The position numbers were made by a program, and so were the translations under genes. A stretch of 64,000 nucleotides of DNA from Sodiomyces alkalinus F11 (Eukaryota; Ascomycota; Sordariomycetes; Glomerellales; Plectosphaerellaceae). The stretch is taken from contig NW_021167080.1 of assembly GCF_003711515.1 (NCBI RefSeq), positions 4,098,381-4,162,380 on the forward strand. Reading direction: 5' to 3'. Positions 53,141 to 64,000 of the stretch are shown piece by piece; position 1 is the first letter of the stretch, and each line of letters opens with the position of its first letter. A model generated the notes under the pieces. It was not told where the DNA came from, ran no database searches, and saw only the letters and a program-made list of their open reading frames with translations.

Positions 53141-54560
53141 GATATCTCTGTTCTATGCGGCATATACGAGATGCGAGGTGGCGTGGGTGGCGTCTGTGTA
53201 TATGGTCAAAGGATGCGAGTTGTCTTGGCTTGGTAAATTATTACCAGCAAAGCATTGGTAAGCTGGTCGAAGGATCTTGCGTTTGGTGTGGGATGCTAAA
53301 TACCTAGATTAGTCGGAATTCGGGGGCTTCCAACGACGGACGTCCAGGGGTCCAGACTACGGCCTCGGAAGCTTGAATTTGCCCGCAAATCCGAAGAAGT
53401 GATCCAGGGGGACTTTGCGTGGGTTTGACCCGTCACCGTACCGGCCTTCGATCATTCGACGTTTGGCTGCTGTGTAACAAACAAAGAAAGAAGAGTTATG
53501 ACTGCATAAGCAAGCACGAGCATCTGGTTGGCTGCAGCAACGTTGGTTCGAGACCAACAACTGAACTAGGATATCCCGTAGGCCGGAGTCGGCCAAGCGT
53601 GCTGTGTTTGTTGGGAATTATCTTGGGATCAAATGTTCAGGGGACCGGGGTCAACCACACCACCCGGATAAAGTGAGACTCAACATTTTCCAGCTTTTGA
53701 CTCTTGAGGGGCGGCTGAGCCTGCTGTAATTACTGGCTGCCGTATACCGTACGCGGCGCGTGCGTGTAAAAAGGGGTTGAGAGTAGAGGCTGGCACCATC
53801 GGGACGCGGGGACGCACAACCCAAGTTACCCAACACACTTTGGAGAATATTCTACCATGAAGAATAGCTAGGTAATTACATGTACTGATTACCGCAAGCA
53901 TGAGGCATGGTTGGGCATGTTGATTCTTGGTTCTCAGCCGGGTATAGTCGGAATTAGCCCCTCTAACCCCGAAGAAATGCTCGCGCATCGCATCTCTTGG
54001 GCCTTGGCCCTTGGCTGACTCTTGGCCCTTGGCTGACTCTTGGCCCTTGGATCTTAGAGGCTAAGACGAGACAGCATAAAGGGGCAGATCCAGGCCCAGG
54101 AAGTTTCCTTCCACAAGTACTGAGCTAGTTTATCTATCCTGCTGCATTGTACGACACGACTCAGCCTCCAATGAAGATGCCCGACGGGTGACGGAGTATT
54201 ACAGCCACCAACAGACTGATGTGGCTTCTTTTACGACGATCCCTTCAAGTTGTAACTGGCGTAACTAGCTCTTTGTTTTTCAGGTCAAATCAGCCCAGAG
54301 CCCAGAGCCCAGCCCAGAGATGATTCCAAGGGCCTTTTGGTGCTACACTGCCCTACGGTCCTACCCCAGGGCCCAGCTCAAGGGGACGATGCCACGTTAC
54401 CACGCGAGAGCGGTTTGCTACCACACACATGTCCACGCACGTGTAGTTCTGCATAGAAACGTTTGACGGTGTGCACGACGTCGTGCGCATGAAGATCTTC
54501 AATCTTGCCTTTCAGAAAATACCATTGAAACCGACGATCAATGCCAAATGGCATGCTACT
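53141..54560. other. Intergenic region with possible gene relic
   Basis: 1.4 kb between the two SDR genes. A short minus-strand coding-like piece lies at 53357-53466. A 20-mer tandem repeat (ttggcccttggctgactc) occupies about 53997-54051. No intact gene is supported. Confidence 0.5.
53357..53466 (-). pseudogene. Possible 3'-terminal exon remnant
   Basis: After a CAG acceptor the minus strand reads KRRMIEGRYGDGSNPRKVPL, then DHFFGFAGKFKLPRP and TAG. It is protein-like, with no matching upstream exon nearby. It could be the end of a lost gene in the cluster or chance. Not assigned to a family. Confidence 0.25.
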
Positions 54561-55816
54561 TCAATAGTTAAACTCCTGGCCCACCAGCTTCTCGCTCAGC
54601 TTCCACAATCTCTCAGCTTCCGTTGAGCTCGTAGCCCAGGGCTTGACACTGTCGTCCCACAAATTCGCAAGCTGGCAGTCCTCCAAGTAGGAGCCATTAT
54701 GGGCTATTAATCGAATGTTCATGTTAGTAATGTCCCTTGGACACACCCCGACATGAGGTCACAGAATATCAGGCTCTCGTAATACTGACCTGCTATCTCC
54801 GGATCGAAAGATGCGTATACGTGCGTCGCTGTACCCTCGTCGGGGGGAACAAAGGGGAAGGTTGTCCTCCAACCTCGGGCATTTCCCAAGTCACGGTGGA
54901 CTTGGACTGTCGGCAACACTTTAGCTGTCTCTCCCTTTCTGTTGTTTCAATGTTCTCTCTCACAAGTGACAAAAGCAGACGGACTTACGCAAGGTTCCAA
55001 AATCAGCCTCCCAGTTAATGTGATCGCCAATATGTGTAGTGATATTTCCCGGATGCAGACTGAAGGCTAGGAGGTTGCGCTTCGGACCCAGCTTCTCAGC
55101 CAAGGAGATGGCCATGAGCATGTTAGCCGTCTTGGACTGCCCGTAAGCCCGCCATTTGTTGTACGTCTCCCCATCCTAACTCGAGGGTGGAGCTGTTAGC
55201 GTGGGCAGCCCCAGTATACGTTTTTACCGGTAGTAGACCGTAGAGTTATGGTAAAACCCGCCCTGAAATTATAGTCGGCAAAGCGGACCGGACACAGCTG
55301 ATGACCGTCGCTGCTGACCATGACAATCCGAGGGGACGACGAGGCGAGAATCTTGTCCATGATGAGGTTGGTGAACAGAAACGGACCCAGATGATTCGTC
55401 GCGAATTGACTCTCGTACCCGTCCGGCGAGAGTGCGAATTCGGTGGCCATAATGCCTGCATTGTTGACCACGACGTCGATGCGGGGGACATCGGCCCATC
55501 CGTTTACCGTGGCAGCGGCAGCCCGGACGGCGGAGAGGGAGCAGAGATCCAACTGGAGAATGCGCGTTTCTGTAGACGGAGACGCCGCGGACCCTGCGAC
55601 TTCGTCTGCCGTTGCCTGAGCCTTGGTTACATTGCGCCCGGCCAGGACGAGAAGAGAAGGGTGCGAGGCTGCTATGGCCTTGACGAAGGCGGACCCCAGA
55701 CCGTACTGTGAGACACCTGTGACCAGCACCACCTTTCCCGCTATATGAGGAGCGTAGAGGCGGGCGAGGTCACTGGCCCTCTTGCGAGTAGGCTCCTCTT
55801 TCGTGCTGGAAGCCAT
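54561..55816 (-). CDS. Short-chain dehydrogenase/reductase (second SDR), four exons
   Basis: Predicted NAD(P)-dependent oxidoreductase. Exons: 55816-about 55262, 55175-54989, 54906-54790 and 54703-54561. Motifs: VVLVTGVSQYGLGSA (residues 29-43), LQLDLCSL (88-94), NNAG (118-121), MVSSDGH with the catalytic Ser, and YGQSK early in exon 2. HPGNITTHIG and the C-terminal tail WKLSEKLVGQEFNY follow. Exons 2-4 join cleanly through GT-AG introns. The exon-1 donor is uncertain: ending at 55262 uses GC (AGG|GCGGGT) and gives the expected NFR-DGETYNKW junction with 333 residues. A GT donor at 55219 gives 347 residues and a 14-residue insertion with a 44-base intron. Divergent from the GMC oxidoreductase across 577 bases. 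Confidence 0.85.
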
Positions 55817-56393
55817 GAATGGTAGGCCGCAGATCTCGATCTCCGGGTGACGTGGGACGAATGCTGGCCGTAGGATCACACACGGCTCAGAAAGAAGAAT
55901 ACAAAAAAGGGGGAGGGGGCAGGGGTGACGGCGGTATGTATGTAGTACATGTAGACCTTTGCTTGCATGGAACAATTTCCGCATCTATTTCCGATCTCGA
56001 CCGGTCCGGATTTCGGGGTCCGGACGGCTCGGGCCGGTGACCGGTGTGTCTGTAAGATGGAGAGACAGCGTAAACGGAAATCCCATTGCAACTTGATCCT
56101 GGTGAATCCTGGTGGCGAGAGTGGCGTTCCCCCGACCCGATCCAGACTCAATACTTCCGATTATAGCAACACCGTCTGTTGGCACGATGGCTTGGAGGCT
56201 AAGCGGGAGATCCTATAAGATAGATTCAAGCCAGCAAGGGGGAACCAACCGTTCCAACGGTCCAACCCTATGGTCCACGGGAAAGGAAACGCACCAACAC
56301 CGTACACCCCCCGTCCACCCCTAATCACGGACCTATCATTTCTCCATAATCCCATCATTGTGTTCGGACTACGGAGTCCTGATAGTCAGAAGC
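55817..56393. promoter_or_regulatory. Bidirectional promoter (SDR / GMC oxidoreductase) with CGG/CCG dyad
   Basis: 577 bases between two divergent cluster genes. At 56004-56025 gtccgga and tccggac form a perfect 7-bp inverted repeat with an 8-base spacer, followed by ccggtgaccgg. Zn2Cys6 factors commonly bind paired CGG/CCG triplets, so this is a reasonable candidate operator. The binding itself is inference. Confidence 0.4.
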
Positions 56394-59072
56394 ATGCGGT
56401 CCCTCCCACTCTTCCAGATTAGCATCACTGCTGCTGTGGCTGCAGCAGCGTGTGCAAAGGCCCAACCGCCCACAGTTGGAGCGTTTGTCGACGCCGATGG
56501 CATCACCCGTATTTATGGCAATTCGTTCGGCCGGCCGGGGTATCATGCCACCTACGATTACATTGTAAGAGAAGTTGGCCCTTGTCTGACCTCAGTTTTT
56601 TTATGTTTTCTTTTTTATATTTTCACCCCCTTTTCAGGCTTTTCAGCACATACTAAGCAAATCGTTCCAGATCGTTGGAGGTGGCAATGCCGGAAATACC
56701 ATCGCTGCTCGTCTTGCTGAGGACCCTGCCAATTATACCGTTGCCGTGATTGAGGCCGGAAGCTTCTATGAAATCCTTGACGGCAATCGCACCCAGGTGC
56801 CCGGCTACAACTATATCAACACCATCACATTCCCCCTTGGTGATGAGACGCCCTTGACCTCGTGGGGCCTGACGACGGAACCCCAGGCAGCCATCGGTGG
56901 TCGTACCGCCGAGTATGGTCAGGGCCAGACATTTGGAGGAAGGTGAGTAGTAGTAGTAGTGGTAGTGGTAGTAGTAGTAACAGCAGCAGCAGCAGCATGG
57001 TGTTGTCGTTGACGAAGGGAGCATTGCAGCTAACCACATGCACACAATGATGAACAGCACCGCTTCAAATTATATGGGTTACCACCGGTAAGATGCGGTG
57101 GCCTCCCGAATAGGATCTGGTCCCCTGGAAGCAGCCTTATACTGAAGCCCTTATCTTTTCCTTCTTCTCCTTAGTGCGACTGTCGGTACCTTCGATCAGT
57201 GGGCAGAACTACTCGACGACGACTTTTGGACGTGGGACAATGTTTATCCCGCGTATAAACAGAGCGTCGCCTTCCAGCCGCCGGATTACACCAAGATCGA
57301 CCCGTCCTTCAACATCTCCTACGACGCGACGGCCTTTATCCCCACCGGCGGACCACTCCACGTCTCTTACGGCAACCACCAAGGCGCCTATGGGCCGTCG
57401 TTGTCCGATGCGCTGGCGGCGTCTGGCTTGGATCCCATTGACGGGTTTAACAGCGGGAGGTTGATCGGCTACGGAACGGCGACGGCAACCATCGATACAC
57501 GGACTGCTACGCGCGATTCCTCCGAGACTTCCTTCCTTCAGGCTGCCGCCAGAGCCGGAATCAAGATCTACCCGCAGGCCGTCGTCACGCGGATTCTGTT
57601 TGATGAGGACAAGAAGGCTACCGGTGTTGAGGTGCAGACCAACGTGGCCACGGGGCAGCTGAAGTACAGTCTCTCGGCTACGAAGGAGGTCATCCTTTCT
57701 GCCGGTGTGGTAAGTAGTTCGTCCGGAGCTTTTCTCAACTTTCTTTTACAGTGTAGTACTAACAGGACTGTCTCTTGTCTGTTATCAGTGGCACTCACCG
57801 CAGCTTTTGATGGTGTCCGGCGTGGGTCCGGCAGAAACTCTCCAAGAGCACGGCATCGAGGTTATCTCCGACCTCCCCGGTGTAGGTCAGAACGAATGGG
57901 TATGTGGCGCATGCAGTCTCCCTATGCAGTCTAGTCTCCCTTGAAACGCCATGCTACTTTTATCAAACAGTGTCTCCGACACTCCCACAAGTATATCCTC
58001 CGGGACCTTTGCTGACCTGCACTGTTCACAGGACCAACCCGTTATTGGCCTATTCCTCAACCTCAGCGTCGAAACCAACACGCAATTTCAAGTCGGCAAC
58101 CCCGAGGTAGTCGCAGCCGCCATGACCAATTACCTGGAGAACCAGTCCGGCCCACTATCCGGCTTTGGCACCGGCCAAGGCATTGGTATGAGCTATGAAA
58201 ACATCTCTCAGTTCTGCTAATTCACAAGGGAGGGGGGATGAAATATCAGCGCCGCTAATCAGAGATTTCACCCAGCCTTTGAGAACTTCCCCGAGTCAGT
58301 CAGGTCAGACTTCAGCAACTCGACCCTTGCCTACCTCGAGACCTTCCCAGAAGACTGGCCCGAGGTCGAGTATCTTCCCCTGGCCAACGTCCCCGTCGGT
58401 GAAATCCCCATTACGCCTTATGACAACTTCATCCTCCTGGCCGCCGTATTGCTGTCCACCGAATCCAAGGGAAACATGTCCATTACCAGCAGCAGTGTCT
58501 TCGACAGGCCCATCATCAATCCTAACTGGCTCGCTACGGATGCCGACATGGAGCAGGCCTACGCCGCGTTCTTGCGGCTCCGTGAGATTTCTTCCAACTG
58601 GGACACGGCCACGGGTGAGCTGCTGCCGGGCCTCGGTGTTAGCAGTAAAGAGGACATTCTTGACTTTATCCGGGGTCATTCCGGATTTATTTTCCATGGG
58701 ACTTCGACGTGTAAGTCCCAAATTTCCAGCCCCTTCCTTCGTACCTGCCGTCTGAAGCCATTAATGATTATCTGACAAACTTGTAGGCAAGATGGGACCT
58801 CAGGATGATCCGTCGGCTGTAATCGATTCTCGGGCTCGCGTCTATGGCGTTACCGGCCTTCGGGTAGTCGATGCCAGCGCCTTCCCTAATTGTCCCCCGG
58901 GCCATCCCATGGCGTCTGTCTGTAAGTACTTGTATTGTCCACGCCCATATGCACGATGCATTCACTAGACCTGACCGGTCACCGAGTGATTTGTGTATGT
59001 ACGACTAACTTGACTTTACTATCAGATATGTATGCGGAGAAAATTGCCGAGTCGATTCTAGATGGGAACTAG
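56394..59072 (+). CDS. Secreted GMC-family (glucose-methanol-choline) FAD oxidoreductase
   Basis: Predicted FAD-dependent alcohol oxidase/dehydrogenase entering the secretory route. Nine exons: 56394-56564, 56671-56942, 57058-57087, 57175-57709, 57789-57899, 58032-58185, 58276-58710, 58787-58921 and 59026-59072. All are GT-AG and sum to 629 residues. The signal peptide is [20 protein letters not shown] with AKAQ. The FAD-binding motif [19 protein letters not shown] lies at 58-76. The GMC first-signature region [19 protein letters not shown] is built across the 30-base exon 3. [20 protein letters not shown] is signature 2. [10 protein letters not shown] and [11 protein letters not shown] contain the C-terminal active-site region with the catalytic His pair. 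No frameshift is seen. Substrate unknown; relatives occur in fungal polyketide clusters (for example patulin PatE), but orthology is not claimed. Confidence 0.9.
56951..56996. repeat. TAG/CAG trinucleotide repeat in GMC intron 2
   Basis: Runs of gta/gtg followed by six cag units, entirely inside the intron after exon 2. Confidence 0.85.
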
Positions 59073-59560
59073 ACACATGTATCATCCATGGATCCGTGGT
59101 GGTCGAGGCTGCTCTGCTTTGCCAGCACGACTTTGAGGCAGGTTACCGTTTCCTACTTGTCCATCTCGATGTTTCATTTCTTGTCGTTCGAGAACCTGTC
59201 AGTGTCACTTGACACTTCAAGAAATACAATGGATTCAATAGGAACATCTATCGGAATGTAGCCAACGGTGGACGGTTATGAGCTCTCTCGGTATTATGTA
59301 AAATAAACCTGAACTATATGCATTAAATAACAAAGCTCGCGTCTCCCGACAAGCGGTTAAACGCCAGGGAGTTGAGCAGTCTGATTTCCATGCCATGTGC
59401 GGTGTCTTCATTTTACTTTGGAAAATCCCAAGAACTGGAGAAACGAGTCCAATCCCTACGCAGCGAGTGAGGCAACCAGTTGGTATGGGGAATCCTCTGA
59501 CATACAGTTCACCAGCCGGGATTCGTGGCAACCGAAAGCGTCGCTCTCCTCTCCGTCACT
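59073..59560. other. Convergent 3' region (GMC oxidoreductase / P450)
   Basis: 488 bases between two converging stop codons. No ORF is supported. Confidence 0.6.
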
Positions 59561-61458
59561 TCAGCCCTGCTTCCTCACGCTCACCCGCGCAGGCATCCCC
59601 TCCCTAGGCTTTGCCGAACCCATCATGATCTGATAGGCCTCGTCACCATACACCTTCTGGATGCCGGACTCGTCACTGGGCCAGCACCCCGGGCCGCCCT
59701 TGAGCAGTTTCAGATCCTCGAACGCGCTGCGGATGTCGAATTTCCGCACAGTCATGGCCAGGACGATCTTCATCTCGGTGATGGCGAGTTCTTGGCCGAT
59801 GCAGATGCGCGGTCCTTTGGAGAAGGGGAGATAGGCGAGGTTGGAAGAGTCGGAGAATTTCTGCCCATCTGGGCCGTCCCGCGGCAGGAAGCGCTCGGGG
59901 ATGAAGGCGTGGGGGTTGGGGAAGTGCTTGGGGTGCCGCTGCATCCCGATCGTGATGGGGGAGACGGCGAAGTCCTCTGTCGGAAGGGATGCACCGGTCA
60001 CTGGGTCTGTGATGAAGAGGCTGAAAAAGAGTGAGCACATGGGGGTCAGTGTTTGTTTCATGTTGTTTGTATGGCTTTGCGCCTTGCGAATGAATGTCTG
60101 ATGGAAAGAAGCGGGAGTGGATGTGGAGACAAAAGAAGAAGACAAAAGTAAAACACCCAACTCACTTCTTGTTACCCTCGCGTAGGGTGCTCGCCGGCGG
60201 GTAGAGGCGGAGCGTCTCCTTCAAAACACAAAGAGTGTACTCTAGCTTGTTCAGGATATTCGGCTGCGCCGTGATCAACTTTCCGGCCTCGGCCTCGTCA
60301 GTTCCGAGCACTTCATCATGCTCAGCGCGCAGCTTGGCCATTTTGTCCGGATTTTTGTGCAAAAGGTAGTACGCGTAGCATAGGGTGCCGCTGATTGTGT
60401 CATGACCCGCGAACATGAAAGTCTTTGCCTGGCAAATTGCGTCCCTTTTGAACCCGGGGTCCAGAGGTACGGATGGAAGAGCTTCCTCACTCTGTCCCTT
60501 CCCTTTGCCATAGGCATCGAGGGCAAGATCCATGACGTTTCTCCCTTTTGTGCGGTCTGCCCTCTGTTCGGCAAAACGTTTCTCGAGAATGTCGGAGATG
60601 TAGGCGTCCATCTTGCGGTTGTTCCGCCACATCATGACGAGGAAGGTGGGATTGAATATCTCCCATGGGCGAGTAGGTCGTGCTTGCGGGATCCATGCGA
60701 CCTGGCTGATGATTGCCGAGGTGAGTTCATTCGGGGCTGTCTGAGAATGAAGCTGTGTATCGAGAATCAAGCGACCGATTACGTCAATCGTCAGCAGCGT
60801 TGCTGTCTCGTCCAGCCTGAAGGCTCGCTCTTTCTGCGCATACTCTTCGAGCGTTTTGGAAAAGATCTCGGTCTCCTCGACAATGCCGGGAATCATCGTG
60901 CTGAGATGACTGGATGCAAATCCTGGGTTGAATATCCTGCGAAGTTTCATCCACGTGTGGCCGTCAGCCGAGAGAAGATTGTCGTGGGAGCCCACGAGAA
61001 AGCGCATGAACAACTTGAGCATGCTGTTCTTGTGTGTCGGCTTCCTGACGATGATTTGCTTGGTGATGTCGGGGTCCAAGATCATCAAGAACTGCATGCC
61101 TATGGGCCATAGGTCGAAGTAGAAGATGTCGCCGAGGTTATACTTTTCTCGCAGAAGATCCGCATAGTAAAGAGAGGAGGCATTGATTGGTATTTCTTTC
61201 AGAAGCTCCAAGAGGATCGGAATATGGCCCCAAACCCAGTGGTGCGGGGGTCCCGGCTGTCACAGGGGTTGTCAGCTTTGAGCTGGGCATCATAGGCAAC
61301 GGCGACGAGATGAAATGAAGACATACAAGATTCCTAAACCGGGATCGGATCTTGTACCCTTTCCAACAAAAGTCGATTACAAAGTACGTGAGGAGGAGCG
61401 CAACTGCAGCGGCAATCGGGTGCTGCCCAACCCATGACTGAAGATGAATTTGGACCAT
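59561..61458 (-). CDS. Cytochrome P450 monooxygenase
   Basis: Predicted ER-anchored haem monooxygenase. Three exons, 61458-61327, 61256-60166 and 60020-59561, give 560 residues. Residues about 12-33 form the membrane anchor (HPIAAAVALLLTYFVIDFCW), followed at the exon junction by the proline-rich hinge PGPPHHWVWGHIP. Further motifs are helix C WMKLRRIFNPGF, the I-helix oxygen-binding motif AGHDT (about 327-331), ExxR as ETLR (about 391-394), FIPERFLP, and the haem loop FSKGPRICIGQ with Cys at about 481. All key residues are present, so it should be catalytically competent. The start at 61458 is the first ATG; an upstream extension uses GTG. Its position between the oxidoreductase and the polyketide synthase suggests oxidation of the polyketide. 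The CYP family number was not determined. Confidence 0.95.
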
Positions 61459-63023
61459 GGTAGCTTTCTGGCACCGGTAAATCTCGTGCACGGGCGCGGC
61501 AGGGGAGACTGGGAGAATCGCAGGCGGGAGTAGCTTTCAAATAACTTCATATTATACAATGTAATCCGAGGGTGGGGAGTCGCAAACTCCATCAGGCATG
61601 CCCCTTAATTACAACGTACGGGTGGGAAGGGGGGCACCTACAACAGGCCAAGGATTGCACCTGGCCTGCGAACAGGAGGAACGGAACGATGAAGGCCCCC
61701 GAGACAGCGAGACGCGAGATTTCCTTGCTTTTGGTTTGACATTTTCAGACCACCTTAACATATTGTATACTATCTTAACAGCATAGTGTGGAATTCGACG
61801 TTGCTTGGTGGTGCAAGGGCATAGAGTCCAGCGCTTAGCACTGTATGTCTCAGGCACACATACAACCTACACGGGATCTGCACCGACCCGATGCTCCACG
61901 AAAGACGAAAGAAGGCAGGCCCAGTATTCACTGGCGACCGCCAAGGCCTTAAATAGAAACATGCACAAACACAAACAGAAACACACAACGTATAGGGTGG
62001 CTGTGTAACGTGTAACGTGTTCGAGTACCTATGAACTTTACCTGCAAGTTTATCACCTCACCTCAACTTCTCATGTGTGGACGGAGCTGTCCCCTGGTCC
62101 GATTAGGCGGCAGGCAAATATGCGTGCAACGGGAACGACGAACTGACCGGGAAGTGGGTGCGGGCCATATCGCAAGCCCGAGCTCGCAAGCCCTGCTTCG
62201 TCTCAGTCGGGGGCGGGTCCCCCGGCTTTTCCTATTCGGATCGTGCCGTTGGCACGGCCCGATCCGATGTGGGGGCTCTAGGGGAGAGCCGATGAGACCC
62301 CCACTGTACGTACCTAAGTCCTAGCCCCGATCAGCCCAACGACATGCTGTCACACATCACAGGACCGGGACTCAGGGTCTTCCCCATGCTCAGTGACATC
62401 TCGCAAAATGGGAGAATTATGTTATAGGTCTATTACATGGGCAACGGGCCATTGGTAGTTTTTATGGTTGTTGCAGACTCCACTACGAAGGACATACGTT
62501 GTAGGTATCTCGCACCTCCAGGCCCCACCGCTGGTCCGCTGCACCACATCTACTATTTGGTTTCCCTCGCCTATCAGTTTTTGTCTATTATGTTTATGTA
62601 TCATGTTAACATAATTAGTCATTCTCATAGGTTTTCGCATCTCCGTATATGAGATGGCGTAACACAGAATGCCCAGCCACGTACTCAATGTCAAGGCTTC
62701 TGTGCAATCATGATCGTTTGTAACTTTTCATAGATAGCTAGCTACTATGCTTCTCCCGCAAAAGTCCCCTGCTCTGCTTACTTTCACCTGTGATAACGGA
62801 GCAAAAATGGGCAGAATTTGTCGAAGACTCCAAAATTCGATCTACATTGCGGTCTATGGTACTAGGCAACTTCTCGTATAAATCCGGGAAAAGCATGAAA
62901 TTCCTACGAACAAAAGTAGAGCTGCATAAGAATAACCATTCCTCAACACCGCTGCGCGTTTCTCCTGGCCAGAATCATTCTTCGGAGAATACGGCCTTCG
63001 ACTCATATGCCAATCTTCCGCAA
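61459..63023. other. Intergenic region between P450 and polyketide synthase
   Basis: 1.57 kb, no supported gene. The promoter of the P450 lies at the left; the right end is the 3' flank of the PKS. It contains a strong hairpin/dyad at 62237-62266. Confidence 0.6.
62237..62266. promoter_or_regulatory. GC-rich dyad / hairpin
   Basis: Arms cggatcgtgccgt (62237-62249) and acggcccgatccg (62254-62266) are reverse complements with one mismatch and a 4-base loop. An alternative nested pair gtgcc/ggcac (62243-62255) also forms. It could be a dyad for a CGG-binding factor or an RNA hairpin. No ORF spans it convincingly. Confidence 0.4.
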
Positions 63024-64000
63024 TCATTTTATACCTTGATTTACACAGACAAGTTCCGCAAACTTGGCGATGGTCAGGCCCGGCCCGTTGAGCTGCTGGA
63101 ACGGAATATCCAAAGCATACTCCTTGAAGATCCAGTTACGCAGCTCAGCGCCAATCATGCTGTCCAGGCCATAGTCCGCAATAGGTAGAACCTCAGGCTG
63201 GAAGATGTCAAGGTCCAGTAGCAACAGCCGCGAGAGCTTGGTGGTGAAATGCTCCGTCACCAAGTCTACGGCCTCTTTTGGAGTATCCGCCTCGTGGATG
63301 GCCTTGAGAATAGTGAAACCGGCACCGGCGCCGCCATCCCTGGAAGAACCCGTCGAGTTGATGGTTTGCAGGACAGCCTTGAACCGCTCATCCTCGGTCC
63401 AGAAGCTATCGGTGACGTCGCTGCTCGACAGCGATTCCTTGAGCTTGCTGGGATCCATGCCCACAATGATGTGATCCGCGGGTGTCTCGGCGGCCTGCGT
63501 TGACATGGCGGCTTGGAAGGCCTCGAGCAAATGCATTTCGTCAATGCCGTAGATACCCTTGCGGCGCAGCGCGGCTTCGATTTCGGGGTTCTCGGCGACG
63601 ACGCCGACATCGAGGACCATGGGGAGGATGAGAGACGAGGCGCGTTTCCCGTTAGCCACGCGATGCCGGGCGAGCGAGTCGAGGAAGCTGTTGCCGGCGG
63701 CGTAGTTGGCTTGGCCGGGCGTTCCTAGGATGCCTGAAGTCGAGCTGGTGAAGACGAAGAAATCCAGATCTGTGTCAGAGAGTGCTTCGTGCAGATTGAT
63801 TGCTCCGAGGATCTTGGGGGCAATTGAGGTCTTCCAGTTGTCGTATGACATGGAATGGAAAAGGCCGTCCTAATTTTGTCAGTTTCAGGAGCCAAAAAAA
63901 AAAAAAAAAAAAAAAAAGAAAACGAAAAGGGGGGTGAAAGGGGCGGAACTTACACGCAAGACCATGGCAGCATGAACTGCGCCTCTAACGGGGTACTCAG
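63024..64000 (-). CDS. Polyketide synthase, C-terminal KR-ACP part (5' end beyond the window)
   Basis: Last two exons of a large type-I iterative PKS: from the window edge to 63954, then 63869-63024 ending in TGA. The intron has donor GTAAGT, acceptor TTAG and a poly-A run at 63894-63917. The readable part starts PVRGAVHAAMVLR-DGLFHSM and continues with the ketoreductase core DFFVFTSSTSGILGTPGQAN, YAAGNSFLDSLARHR. The post-KR helix LDVGVVAENPEIEAALRRKG is typical of highly reducing fungal PKSs. After a linker comes an acyl-carrier domain with PIADYGLDSMIGAELRNWIF; the DSM serine carries phosphopantetheine. There is no thioesterase or reductase after the ACP, so product release needs a separate enzyme or spontaneous/nucleophile-driven release. 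The upstream domains are outside the window. Confidence 0.93.

Noticed and set aside
53542..53558. tRNA-like T arm (gttgg-ttcgaga-ccaac)
   Set aside because: No matching acceptor stem, D arm or anticodon arm at the right spacing on either strand; the similarity is limited to this hairpin.
62790..63188. 132-codon plus-strand frame over the PKS end
   Set aside because: Its right half is the antisense of the ACP domain and its left half is non-coding; no motifs.

Overview
The window looks like a chromosomal segment of a filamentous ascomycete, most likely a Sordariomycete. Genes are GC-rich, with short introns that carry CTAAC-type branch points. Intergenic DNA is rich in GTAC-centred words and CT-rich leaders. 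A DNA transposon relic carries a RIP-like mutation pattern. The products include fungal-specific or fungal-typical families (DASH subunit Spc19, dynactin subunit RO-10, osmosensor Sho1, an AflR-like Zn2Cys6 factor). I cannot name the species. Exon structures were built by hand from splice signals and reading-frame continuity; except where noted, the exon lengths sum to an open frame.

Left half, about 1-38 kb: mostly conserved housekeeping genes. In order: mitochondrial ribosomal protein S16 (+), an AVT5/6/7-type vacuolar amino-acid transporter (-), RO-10 (+), SHO1 (+), SPC19 (-), a membrane-anchored methyltransferase (-), an FAD amine-oxidase-like protein (-), a multi-pass membrane protein (+), a disordered MGFKDK protein (-), a secreted LVIVD-repeat protein (+), a small GPI-type serine/threonine-rich protein (+), lipoyl synthase (+), a secreted GH55 glucanase (+), a SPOUT RNA methyltransferase (-) and a thioredoxin-domain membrane protein (+). 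There is a 180-base assembly gap at 2541-2720.

Middle, 38.46-41.14 kb: a complete but inactivated Mutator-like (MULE) DNA transposon. It has 150-bp terminal inverted repeats, an 8-bp target duplication and a minus-strand transposase relic with many stops. Next come an OCH1-type GT32 glycosyltransferase (+), an acyl-CoA synthetase (+) and an AflR-like Zn2Cys6 transcription factor (-).

Right end, 49.6 kb to the edge: a candidate secondary-metabolite gene cluster. It holds a multi-pass membrane protein, two short-chain dehydrogenases, a nine-exon GMC oxidoreductase, a cytochrome P450 and the KR-ACP end of a polyketide synthase that runs off the window. CGG/CCG-rich dyads lie in its large promoter regions. 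The Zn2Cys6 factor and the acyl-CoA synthetase are the nearest plausible regulator and accessory enzyme. This cluster is the best candidate for an undescribed system; its product cannot be deduced from this window.
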